From assembly GCA_017987115.1 (NCBI GenBank), contig JAGNUG010000030.1, forward strand, positions 1-36,103: a stretch of 36,103 nt of DNA, read 5' to 3'. Below, piece by piece: positions 9,314 to 16,370 of this stretch. Both the position numbers and the translations under genes were made by a program. Origin of the DNA: Flavobacteriales bacterium (GTDB taxonomy: Bacteria > Bacteroidota > Bacteroidia > Flavobacteriales_F > PHOS-HE28). Numbering within the stretch: the first letter of the stretch is position 1; each line of letters opens with the position of its first letter. The notes under the pieces were generated by a model. The model saw only the letters and a list, made by a program, of their open reading frames with translations. It did no database searches and was not told where the DNA came from.

Positions 9314-9717
9314 CGGCCCTGTCGTGTGCTAAGTAGTAGGACCAATGTTGTGGCCAAGGTCATTACCATGGCACTTAAGTTCAGACCAAGCCCAAGTAAG
9401 CATGCAATAATGATCACAGGAAGCCAAATTCCCTTGGGCTGGGTAGAGCGACTTAAGAAGCCAGCAACAATTACTGCGACCGCTATGATGACAGCCGCCC
9501 AGATATGATCACGAAAATGATGCAAAAGGAGCAAGACTCCATATCCTCCAAGCAACAATGCCCAAGGTACCATTGGTCCACGATCCGCAGGACGGAATCC
9601 ACGATTCCAACTAAAACCGATGAGCACCAATGCTACGAACAGCATGGCGAATAACGTGACCAATTCCACCCAACCGTGAAAGAGAGCACCTAGCCAAGGA
9701 TCAGTATCTGGAGACAT
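9310..9717 (-). CDS. Small multi-pass membrane protein, unrecognised
   Basis: The 135-residue product is very hydrophobic, with about four membrane segments (roughly 14-35, 50-67, 71-88 and 97-127) joined by short loops such as WNRGFRPADRGP and SRSTQPKG. No family is recognised. It opens the operon whose next two genes encode anchored CotH-like proteins, each overlapping its neighbour by 4 bp. A membrane partner or scaffold for those proteins is a reasonable guess from context alone. I looked for DUF4956, a membrane family often linked to CotH kinases elsewhere, but its C-terminal soluble part is absent here. Confidence 0.7.
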   Translation of the reverse strand: MSPDTDPWLGALFHGWVELVTLFAMLFVALVLIGFSWNRGFRPADRGPMVPWALLLGGYGVLLLLHHFRDHIWAAVIIAVAVIVAGFLSRSTQPKGIWLPVIIIACLLGLGLNLSAMVMTLATTLVLLLSTRQGR

Positions 9718-9798
9718 GCATTATCCGTTTCAATGGCCTAATTTGAGGACTTTGTAACGGGTTACTGGCGTGCAGACCGATTAGTTTTCAATAACGAA

Positions 9799-9927
9799 AT
9801 GGGAACTAAACCAGATGTTGTGATCCACTGTTGGATCTATGCTCCTGGAAAAAATAGTATCGGTGTTGAACCAACGGGTCGTATTGCGTATGGCACGCTA
9901 TGCCGAAACCTTGGCCACTTCACATGA
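9799..9927 (+). CDS. Possible 42-residue small ORF
   Basis: An ATG-to-TGA frame in the 202-bp gap between two minus-strand genes has a natural-looking composition (starts MGTKPDVVIHCWIYAPGKN, ends CRNLGHFT). A TAGTTTTC box lies 10 nt upstream, closer than the other putative -7 boxes. It overlaps the 3' end of the opposite gene by 8 bp. No homologue is recognised, and chance is a serious alternative. Confidence 0.15.
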   Translation: MGTKPDVVIHCWIYAPGKNSIGVEPTGRIAYGTLCRNLGHFT

Positions 9928-10441
9928 AGCGCGCCATCCAATTGGTGCGCAATTGCACTCGGAAGTTCTCACGTAGATCACCCAATGTCGATACTTGATC
10001 GTCATATACGATCGTATCGCCTGTAATTACACCTTCCGCTATGAGCTCGGGAAGCTCTTGCAATCTACAGCTCCTGATCACACCTTCCTGTTCGAATACA
10101 ACGACCATTCGATCAGTGAGCATCATGTTCAGCGTGTATTCCAGATCCTTGATGAATCCCACGCTCTTGTCAAGACTACATCCGGATGCTTTGGCTTGTT
10201 CCTCATCCACAGCAATAACAACGAACCGATCGTATAGCACATCCACAGTTGCGTCCAATGGTGCACCATGGGCCGCCCATGCACTCGTGAAGGAATCACC
10301 TTGTTCGCGTACCAGTTTCTGTTCTGCGCTGCTAAGATTACGAGCCGATTTATAAACCCATATTCGCGCGGTCGATGCCATATCGGTCAATCGCTTTGAG
10401 ATCAAGGGGGCAGTCTCAGTAGCTTCCATTGTGATCGTCAT
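9920..10441 (-). CDS. Bacteroidota conserved protein, often misnamed 'ABC transporter ATPase'
   Basis: The 173-residue product belongs to a small conserved Bacteroidota family recognised by ARIWVYKSARNLSSAEQ near the N-terminus, a FTSAWAAHGAPLDA segment, the YDRFVVIAVDEEQAKASGC strand with following LDKSVGFIK, and LTDRMVVVFE. Database entries often call it 'ABC transporter ATPase', but no Walker A or B motif is present, so that name is not supported. Function unknown; probably cytoplasmic. The open frame begins at 10441, but Met21 (codon at 10379-10381) sits just before the conserved core and may be the true start. In related genomes this family is commonly found near the Fe-S genes that lie upstream here, from which a toxin-antitoxin island now separates it. 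Confidence 0.8.
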   Translation of the reverse strand: MTITMEATETAPLISKRLTDMASTARIWVYKSARNLSSAEQKLVREQGDSFTSAWAAHGAPLDATVDVLYDRFVVIAVDEEQAKASGCSLDKSVGFIKDLEYTLNMMLTDRMVVVFEQEGVIRSCRLQELPELIAEGVITGDTIVYDDQVSTLGDLRENFRVQLRTNWMARFM

Positions 10442-10630
10442 TTAAGTGCAAGGTGCAAACCATATACCAAAGTCCAAAAGGATCTTTGCTTTAGTTATAT
10501 ACGATGGTTGTGTTGATTAAGTTGTGTTGCGCCCACGGCTGGCGTTTCCGTAGGCATTCAAGGAAAGCCTCATATTTGGGAACAACGTTTCTGCTAATAC
10601 GCAAGAACAGGGACCTAGGATCAGACACCT

Positions 10631-10657
10631 ATCAAAGATCCGCAGTTTCTGCGACCA
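10631..10657. repeat. 27-bp direct repeat, copy B
   Basis: This copy matches 11957-11983 at 25 of 27 positions in the same orientation. Read on the minus strand it encodes ELVAETADL followed by TGA, a near copy of the last residues of the Fe-S protein (ELIAEAADL). The rest of that gene is absent here. It lies between the toxin gene and the 'ABC transporter ATPase' family gene, so with the other copy it brackets the toxin-antitoxin module and the broken gene. Confidence 0.75.
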
Positions 10658-10705
10658 GCTCGATGTACCCCGTTGAACTAAGAACGTGTTAAGAATCTTT
10701 TAGGA

Positions 10706-10996
10706 TCAAATTCTTGCAGACCTATTGTCATGCACGGTTACCACTTCGATCAACTTGCCTTCAACCTTATAAACTACAGAAACATTCGGATGGATCACAG
10801 CGCGGCGGCATCCCGGATATATAGAAGAGACTTGATATCCTTTCGGGTATTGTAGAACCAACTGTTCAAAACCATGAAGCAGGTCCAAAAAGGCAAGTAC
10901 CTCACGCTCTGTCCACTGTGATCGAATGAATTCCTTGATCAGCTTTACTTGTGATAACGATTCATCAGACCAGCGCACTTCACGCTCAACGCCCAT
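10706..10996 (-). CDS. RelE/ParE-type toxin of a type II toxin-antitoxin system
   Basis: The 96-residue product has the compact RelE/ParE fold signature: an N-terminal strand (REVRWSDESLSQVKLI), helices (LDLLHGFEQLVLQYPKGYQ), then strands SSIYPGCRRAVIHPNVSVVYKV and IEVVTVHDNRS. ParE-type members poison gyrase and RelE-type members cleave mRNA on the ribosome; the sequence does not decide which. The gene begins inside the upstream antitoxin gene (11-bp overlap), the usual antitoxin-first order with coupled translation. Regulation is probably by binding of the antitoxin or complex to the promoter before 11210. The pair sits between two direct repeats. Confidence 0.85.
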   Translation of the reverse strand: MGVEREVRWSDESLSQVKLIKEFIRSQWTEREVLAFLDLLHGFEQLVLQYPKGYQVSSIYPGCRRAVIHPNVSVVYKVEGKLIEVVTVHDNRSARI

Positions 10997-11210
10997 TTCC
11001 AGCCCAGAAGTCCTTACTACTTAAAGTTCGGCCTTTCTTCAAGTCCTCCAGACCGCGTTCAATGGAACGCTTTTCCTCATGCGTAACCGTGTCGGCCCAA
11101 TCTTCATGTTGCGTGGCTTTCTTAATGCCTAATAGGGAACCCAACAGACCTTGGTCTTCAAGTTTGCTGATCCAATCGATCAATTCGTGGCGTATCGCGT
11201 CAGTTCCCAT
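10986..11210 (-). CDS. Antitoxin of the ParE-type module
   Basis: The 74-residue product precedes and overlaps the toxin gene. It starts MGTDAIRHELIDWISKLED, a helical N-terminus like that of short antitoxins in Bacteroidota. It ends with a charged segment (TVTHEEKRSIERGLEDLKKG then RTLSSKDFW) typical of the disordered part that wraps the toxin. No helix-turn-helix or ribbon-helix-helix motif can be assigned with confidence. The call rests on size, composition and position next to a clear toxin. A perfect TATCTTTG -7 box lies 17 nt upstream. Confidence 0.75.
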   Translation of the reverse strand: MGTDAIRHELIDWISKLEDQGLLGSLLGIKKATQHEDWADTVTHEEKRSIERGLEDLKKGRTLSSKDFWAGNGR

Positions 11211-11227
11211 GGTCGTTCGATGTTTTT

Positions 11228-11235
11228 CAAAGATA
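11228..11235 (-). promoter_or_regulatory. Putative -7 box of the toxin-antitoxin operon (TATCTTTG)
   Basis: On the minus strand TATCTTTG matches TAnnTTTG exactly and ends 17 nt before the antitoxin ATG. No clear -33 element is seen. It is the best -7 match in the window besides the one at 3737. Confidence 0.5.
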
Positions 11236-11437
11236 GTGAAACGCAGCGCCTTGGGCCTTAAACCCGTTCGAGTTTTCGACTCCGATCTTTTGGTATTCGC
11301 AAGATCAAGTTAAGCGGCTACAAGGTTGGGTCCCACCGTTCGCTAGTCGTCGTCACAGAGTTATCTACAAGAGACCCTGCTAGGTTCAAATGCTCATTCG
11401 CTTCGAGCATCAAGAATTGTCTATCAGATACCGTTGA

Positions 11438-11947
11438 TCAATTCCTATAATTCAATTGTGCTCGATGGGCCTCCTTAACCTTCTCAATCATAGCGCGGTT
11501 ATTCTCGAAATACGTTCTATCAAATTCGAACATATTAAGCGTATTATCCCAAAAGATCTTTGCATATGGCTTGATCAGATCCACATAATCAACACCAACA
11601 ACTGGGTGCATGAACGTCACGTTTATCTCCAAGCCATGCCCACCATATCTTTCTTCTCCCGGAACTGCTATCGTATTGATCATGATATTCTAACCAACAA
11701 CATTATCACCTGTAAAGATCAAACTAAAAGCCGAATCGTATGGGAGCTTCACTTTGAACGTTCCTTGCTCGTTGATATGTTCTGTAAAATATATAGTACT
11801 GTCGGTGAGATCATAAACGGCAAGAATGCCTTCTGCTGGCTTTTCGGTATCGAAGTCACTTAAAATGCCAAAAACCTCAACATGATCTTTGCCGAATGCA
11901 AGACTCCCGATCACAATGAACAATAGGAGAATAGAAAGGCGGCTCAT
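11438..11947 (-). pseudogene. Secreted protein with regulatory-like beta-sandwich, split by an in-frame TAG
   Basis: Two frames lie head to tail in the same phase: 11947-11690 (85 residues, ending GDNVVG) and 11683-11438 (81 residues, starting MINTIAVPGEERYGG). Only one TAG (11692-11690) and two codons (AAT ATC) separate them. Reading through the TAG gives one protein of about 169 residues. It has a signal peptide (MSRLSILLLFIVIGSLAFG), a carboxypeptidase-regulatory-like sandwich (VEVFGILSDFDTEKPAEGIL, then YFTEHINEQGTFKVKLPY) and a conserved-looking C-terminal part (INVTFMHPVVGVDYVDLIK, PYAKIFWD). Related Bacteroidota proteins often have Lys at the interrupted place, so AAG to TAG is a plausible single change. 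The first codon lies 10 nt after the Fe-S gene stop. A recent nonsense mutation is most likely; a sequencing error or readthrough is possible. Confidence 0.75.
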
Positions 11948-11956
11948 TTAAATTCG

Positions 11957-11983
11957 ATCAAAGATCCGCAGCTTCTGCGATCA
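11957..11983. repeat. 27-bp direct repeat, copy A (3' end of Fe-S gene)
   Basis: This is the resident copy: it holds the last eight codons and TGA of the CCG-domain Fe-S gene. Copy B at 10631-10657 is in the same orientation 1326 bp away, with mismatches at 11972 and 11981. A direct repeat of a gene's 3' end on either side of a small accessory segment is the pattern left by 3'-end-targeted insertion, or by duplication followed by decay. Confidence 0.75.
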
Positions 11984-12749
11984 ATTCCGCAATATCCTTT
12001 ACCACAATGCTGCTTTCTTTTTCGAAGTGCTTAACACCATCCGTAAGCATTGTGTTACAGAATGGACATCCGGCTGCGATGACCTGTGGCTCCATTGCAA
12101 TTGCTTCTCCTGTGCGTTCAACGTTCACTTCCTGATTGCCTGGTTCTGCTTCCTTGAACATTTGCGCGCCACCCGCACCGCAACACAATCCTTTTGCTCG
12201 GCTGCGTTTCATCTCTACGAGTTCGCTGTCCAGTTTCATCAGGACCTCACGTGGTGCCTCATATTCGCCATTACCTCTTCCTAAATAACACGGGTCGTGG
12301 AATGTGATGCGCTTGCCTTTGAAACTACCACCTTTCACTTTCAAACGGCCTTCATTCAACAAGGCATTGATGAACTGGGTATGATGCAGCACTTCATACG
12401 TACCGCCTAGAACTGGATACTCGTTCTTCAAGGTATTGAAGCAATGTGGACATGCTGTGACGATGCGCTTTACAGCATATCCATTCAGCACTGCGATATT
12501 CTGCATGGCCTGCATCTGGAAAACGAATTCGTTCCCTGCCCTACGCGCCGGATCTCCCGTACAACTTTCCTCTTGACCCAATACGGCGAATTTTACGCCC
12601 GCATTGTTCAGCAATTTCGCAAATGCCTTGGTGATCTTTTTTGCACGATCGTCGAACGAACCAGCGCACCCTACCCAGAACAATACTTCGGGAACCTCAT
12701 GCGCTGCAGCGAAATCGGCCATGGTGCGGATGGAAAGTTTATTTGTCAT
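11958..12749 (-). CDS. CCG-domain Fe-S oxidoreductase subunit (HdrB/GlpC-like)
   Basis: The 263-residue protein has two cysteine-rich CCG domains: FWVGCAGSFDDRAKK, SCTGDPARR and ACPHCFNTL in the first half, and FHDPCYLGR, GLCCGAGGAQMF and GCPFCNTML in the second. Such domains bind Fe-S clusters in heterodisulfide reductase subunit B, glycolate and lactate oxidase subunits. With the membrane Fe-S protein directly upstream it probably forms a membrane-associated electron-transfer complex whose donor and acceptor are unknown. The frame can open at a GTG (12764), but the ATG at 12747-12749 (MTNKLSIRTMADF) matches the usual length of Bacteroidota homologues. It lies 21 nt after the upstream gene. 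Confidence 0.9.
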   Translation of the reverse strand: MTNKLSIRTMADFAAAHEVPEVLFWVGCAGSFDDRAKKITKAFAKLLNNAGVKFAVLGQEESCTGDPARRAGNEFVFQMQAMQNIAVLNGYAVKRIVTACPHCFNTLKNEYPVLGGTYEVLHHTQFINALLNEGRLKVKGGSFKGKRITFHDPCYLGRGNGEYEAPREVLMKLDSELVEMKRSRAKGLCCGAGGAQMFKEAEPGNQEVNVERTGEAIAMEPQVIAAGCPFCNTMLTDGVKHFEKESSIVVKDIAELIAEAADL

Positions 12750-12770
12750 GATCGTGGGGTTCACAAACCA

Positions 12771-14096
12771 TTAATCCTCCGTCCACTTCATCCGTTGATC
12801 AGGTCCGAACGCCCATGGCGCTCCATTGTTCTCCACATTTGTGAACATGCTTGTAAGGGCAGGACGTGTGCGACTTTCTTCCATGACCAAGTAGCGGCGC
12901 ATGTCGGTTATGATCCCGACCGGATCGATGTTCACCGGGCAGGCTTGTGTACAAGCATTACATGTTGTGCATGCCCACAACTCTTCTTCCGTGATCCGTG
13001 AATGAAGGCTCTTTCCATCATCCTCCCACTTTCCTTTCGCGTCGATCACCTTACCAACTTCCTCCAACCGATCACGGGTATCCATCATGATCTTGCGTGG
13101 GCTCAATAATTTACCTGTGAGATTAGCTGGGCACTCACTCGTACAACGCCCACATTCGGTGCATGTGTATGCGTCCATAAGATTCTTCCAAGACAGGTCG
13201 AAGATGTCCTTAGCCCCAAAACGCTCAGGTATTTCCACGCCTCCCACTTTCAACACGACGGGCTCCGGTGGTGCCACGGAAGGATCCAACATGGACCTTA
13301 CTTCACCAGCAACACGATCCATATTCTTAAGCTGTGTTTTCGGAAAGAGATTGCTGTAGAACGTGTTCGGGAATGCGAGCAGGATGTGAAAGTGCTTACT
13401 ATATGGCAAGTAGTTGAGGAACGCAAGGATACCGATGATATGGAACCACCAGCACACGCGTTCGACAATGACCAGACCGGTAGTACTGAACCCAGCCAAT
13501 GAGGGCGCTATCAACCCACTAACAGGGAACGAGCCTGCTTGTATATAGTGATCGGCACCACGCGTTTGCAAGCTGATGTCTGCAGCATTCATTGTAAGGA
13601 ATGCCGTCATCAACGCGATCTCCGTGAACAGGATGATGCTGGCATCGCTGCGGGGCCATCCGTCCATTTCCTTCATCCAAAATCGTTTCAGGCGAAGTCC
13701 CTCTCTGCGTACCAGAAAGATCACGCAGGCAAGCAGTACACCAAACGCTAGCAATTCGAAACTACCGATCAGAAAGTCATAGAGCGGCCCAAGGAAAGCA
13801 AGTACACGATGTGTACCGAACAGACCATCGATGATGATCTCCAACACCTCGATATTGATGATCACGAAGCCCGCATACACAATGATGTGCAAGAATCCTG
13901 CAATGGGTCGAACGACCATTTTACTTTGACCAAGAGCAACACGTGCCATGGTACTCCATCGCTCTCCAGGACGGTCGTTACGGTCCTCATTCCTACCCAA
14001 ATTAATGTTGCGAGAGATACGCTTTACGTTGCGTGCGAAGAACCAAGATGCCACAATGACAACAATCGCAAAAACAATGTTGGAGATGATGCTCAC
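12771..14096 (-). CDS. Membrane-bound 4Fe-4S dicluster protein (HdrC/NarI-like fusion)
   Basis: The 441-residue protein joins an N-terminal membrane part with about five helices (near 5-21, 64-85, 108-130, 153-172, 205-231) to a C-terminal ferredoxin module. The module has two CxxCxxCxxxC clusters, Cys 312/315/318/322 (CTECGRCTSECP) and Cys 376/379/382/386 (CTTCNACTQACP). The membrane part resembles the haem-binding NarI/DsrM type, with several His (70, 219, 235), so it could pass electrons between the quinone pool and the soluble CCG subunit encoded next. The start is GTG and overlaps the MlaD stop by 4 bp (GTGA), so the genes are translationally coupled. This gene pair beside an MCE gene is common in Bacteroidota. 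Confidence 0.9.
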   Translation of the reverse strand: MSIISNIVFAIVVIVASWFFARNVKRISRNINLGRNEDRNDRPGERWSTMARVALGQSKMVVRPIAGFLHIIVYAGFVIINIEVLEIIIDGLFGTHRVLAFLGPLYDFLIGSFELLAFGVLLACVIFLVRREGLRLKRFWMKEMDGWPRSDASIILFTEIALMTAFLTMNAADISLQTRGADHYIQAGSFPVSGLIAPSLAGFSTTGLVIVERVCWWFHIIGILAFLNYLPYSKHFHILLAFPNTFYSNLFPKTQLKNMDRVAGEVRSMLDPSVAPPEPVVLKVGGVEIPERFGAKDIFDLSWKNLMDAYTCTECGRCTSECPANLTGKLLSPRKIMMDTRDRLEEVGKVIDAKGKWEDDGKSLHSRITEEELWACTTCNACTQACPVNIDPVGIITDMRRYLVMEESRTRPALTSMFTNVENNGAPWAFGPDQRMKWTED

Positions 14097-15121
14097 TTTA
14101 TCCCTTCTTTTTGTAGGCTTTTCTGGATCCGGTCAATATCGCTATTGCTCAACTTTGGTAATCGATCCTTCTTGCCGAACAAAGATAGATGCACGTAACG
14201 GTTCGGGTTCATGCGTACATCTTCCATAAGCAGATCCAATTCTGCGCTGGTCGAGCGTAGGTTATTGTACAATGAATCGTCCGTCATCAACAGACCAAGT
14301 GTCCCTTGCCCACTGTTCAGACCATCCATTATGTTCTTCAATTGAGCACTACTAGCGCTCAGGTCATCCAACACCTTTTCGATCTGACCATTGGCCATCG
14401 TGCTAGTTACCGAATCCACATTCTGAAGAATATGCGAAATGTTCGCATTGGAAGCCGCAAGATTCTCGGATACTTTACGCAGGTTCTCCAAGGTTGCATG
14501 GATCGAAATTGCTTCTGAGGCCATAAGTTCATCCAGCCTAGCTGCAGTCTTGTCGAATGATTCCAAGGTGTGGCGAATACTTGAAAAGCTTGCGTTGATA
14601 TCACCTCGCGTTGTATCGTTCAAGATCATGTTCAACGCAGTTAGAACGGAATCCACGCTAGAGAACATGCCCTCTGCCTTTTTCTTTAATGGATCGATCT
14701 GGCCACTAACAGCATCTGTAAGACTAAGCTGTGCATCACCTATCAATGTATCACCCTGGGAAACAGGCGTTTGCCCAGACCCTAATATCAACTGCAAGGC
14801 CCTCGAGAAGAGGTCGGCACTGTAAATACGGACCTTGGTACCCTCGGTAAGGATCAATCGGTCCTCATCCATTTGGAAAGTGACCGCGATCGAACCACTT
14901 CCGTTCGGCATGAGTTCACGGCGAATGACCTGACCTACCTTATATCCATTGAAAAAAACCGGAGTTGCCTCCGTAACACCAGAAACATCATTGTAAACCA
15001 CATGGTAAACGTTCCGTTTCTGAAATAGGTCCATGCCCTTGAGGTAATTCACCCCAAAGACCAGTAACAAGATGCCACCAAGGACCAATAGTGCAATAGT
15101 ATACTCACGGCGCATCTTCAT
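14093..15121 (-). CDS. MlaD family protein (MCE domain)
   Basis: The 342-residue protein has an N-terminal membrane anchor (about 9-26, ALLVLGGILLLVFGVNYLKG), an MCE domain (about 38-115, including VYNDVSGVTEATPVFFNGYK and a VGQV turn) and a long helical tail (150-300, with repeated SAxLxNL-type heptads). MCE proteins form rings that carry phospholipid between the inner and outer membranes. The anchor and tail fit the Bacteroidota single-gene form, with permease and ATPase encoded elsewhere. It follows the amidase by 18 nt and overlaps the Fe-S gene by 4 bp. Confidence 0.9.
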   Translation of the reverse strand: MKMRREYTIALLVLGGILLLVFGVNYLKGMDLFQKRNVYHVVYNDVSGVTEATPVFFNGYKVGQVIRRELMPNGSGSIAVTFQMDEDRLILTEGTKVRIYSADLFSRALQLILGSGQTPVSQGDTLIGDAQLSLTDAVSGQIDPLKKKAEGMFSSVDSVLTALNMILNDTTRGDINASFSSIRHTLESFDKTAARLDELMASEAISIHATLENLRKVSENLAASNANISHILQNVDSVTSTMANGQIEKVLDDLSASSAQLKNIMDGLNSGQGTLGLLMTDDSLYNNLRSTSAELDLLMEDVRMNPNRYVHLSLFGKKDRLPKLSNSDIDRIQKSLQKEGIK

Positions 15122-15139
15122 CTAATTCGTATTCCTTGA

Positions 15140-16312
15140 TCACTGACCTTGGGCCAATTTAAGCGCTTCTTGCAGATCCATGCGTTGGTCGTTCTTATAC
15201 GCTACGATGAATGCCCCGTCATATCCGACATCCCTGCATCGCTTTTGCACTGCGCGCGCGCCTTCCAATGAAAGCTCATTACCAATGGAATAGCGGAAAA
15301 GACCAGCGCTTTTGTATTCTTCAACGCCTTCCAGTCCATTGAAATTCTTCGGTTTGGGATCAACGTGCTTACTGGTGGTGGCGATCTGTACTTTGAATCT
15401 GATCGCATCCTTTGAAATAGCCGGTGTCTCTACTCTTGGTGCCGGAACCGGGTCAGGTTCCGGTTTCGTGTTCGGCTTTTCCGGCAGGATCGAAGCAGTT
15501 GTGGTATCGACTCCTTCCATTGAATCCTTATACTCCTTGAATGCACGATATACTGCCGATGCCATGTAATCCTGACCAAGTTCTCCTTGCAGGAATTCCT
15601 CTTCCGTAGCATTGGTCAAAAAACCCAACTCCACCAGCACCGCTGGCATTGTGGTGTAACTGATAACCAGGAACCCCGCTTGTTTCACGCCACGATCCGG
15701 GCGGCCTACGCGATCCCTGAACTGCTTCTGGATCAATGAAGAAAGCAATAAGCTTTGGTCCATGTGCGTATTCTGGAGCAAGCCCAAAGCGATCATACTC
15801 TCTGGATCCTTCGGATCGTAGCCATCATATTTCAATTCGTGGCCATCTTCCATCAAAATGGCTGCATTCTCCTTTTGCGCCACCCTCATATTGGCCTCGG
15901 TCTTGTGCAGACCCATCACATACGTTTCACAGCCGTTCGGTGAATGGTTCTCATTCGCGTTGCAGTGTATACTGATGAAGACATCGGCCTTGGCCCTATT
16001 CGCGATATTGGTACGCTCCATCAATTCAATGAAACGATCATCTTCACGGGTATAGATGACATTTACATTCGGATAGGCTTCCTTAATGTATTTACCTATG
16101 AGCTTGACAACATTCAGCGACACATCCTTCTCGGTGGTCTTATAGCGACCCGTCCCCAAATTGCCGGGGTCTTTTCCACCATGCCCCGCATCCAGAACCA
16201 CTGTTCGAATGCGGCTTGCATCGCGACCTTGGCCCGATGCTTGCGAGCAGAACAACGTTAGTGCAGCCGCTACCACACCTACATACGTTAACTGTTTGAT
16301 CATTCGTTCCAT
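15140..16312 (-). CDS. N-acetylmuramoyl-L-alanine amidase with SPOR-like C-terminus
   Basis: This zinc amidase cleaves the bond between muramic acid and the peptide stem in peptidoglycan. From the ATG at 16310-16312 it is 390 residues, starting with a signal peptide (MERMIKQLTYVGVVAAALTL). The Amidase_3 domain (about 35-260) shows the zinc ligands His43 (DAGHGG), Glu61 (TTEKDVSL) and His116 (ISIHCNAN), and catalytic Glu228 (VELGFLTN). A Pro-rich linker (NTKPEPDPVPAPR) leads to a SPOR-like domain (about 305-390) that should target denuded glycan at the septum. The frame stays open to 16468, but that would cover the divergent lptD start and push the signal peptide inside, so I reject it. The start lies 58 nt from the lptD ATG. 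Confidence 0.9.
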   Translation of the reverse strand: MERMIKQLTYVGVVAAALTLFCSQASGQGRDASRIRTVVLDAGHGGKDPGNLGTGRYKTTEKDVSLNVVKLIGKYIKEAYPNVNVIYTREDDRFIELMERTNIANRAKADVFISIHCNANENHSPNGCETYVMGLHKTEANMRVAQKENAAILMEDGHELKYDGYDPKDPESMIALGLLQNTHMDQSLLLSSLIQKQFRDRVGRPDRGVKQAGFLVISYTTMPAVLVELGFLTNATEEEFLQGELGQDYMASAVYRAFKEYKDSMEGVDTTTASILPEKPNTKPEPDPVPAPRVETPAISKDAIRFKVQIATTSKHVDPKPKNFNGLEGVEEYKSAGLFRYSIGNELSLEGARAVQKRCRDVGYDGAFIVAYKNDQRMDLQEALKLAQGQ

Positions 16313-16340
16313 TGGTCCCGGATAGCGTTGCTTAATTTTC
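16313..16340 (+). promoter_or_regulatory. Putative promoter of lptD
   Basis: TTGG at 16313-16316 and TAATTTTC at 16333-16340 are spaced 20 nt apart, matching the Bacteroidota -33/-7 arrangement, with the -7 box ending 30 nt before the lptD ATG. The 58-bp gap must also serve the divergent amidase operon, for which no clear box was found. Confidence 0.45.
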
Positions 16341-16370
16341 GGCCCGCTTTCCAATGGGAATTGCAGACTT

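Noticed and set aside
10504-10692. 62-residue plus-strand frame beside the direct repeat
   Set aside because: Composition (many Arg, Cys, Ser) looks like an antisense shadow, and it runs across the repeat copy.
11390-11410. 6-bp ATGCTC/GAGCAT hairpin after the broken gene
   Set aside because: Short stem with a 9-base loop; too weak to call a terminator.
11265-11437. Possible tRNA-like stretch with TTCGAGT and GGTTCAAAT motifs
   Set aside because: No cloverleaf could be drawn: no matching acceptor or anticodon stems around these motifs.
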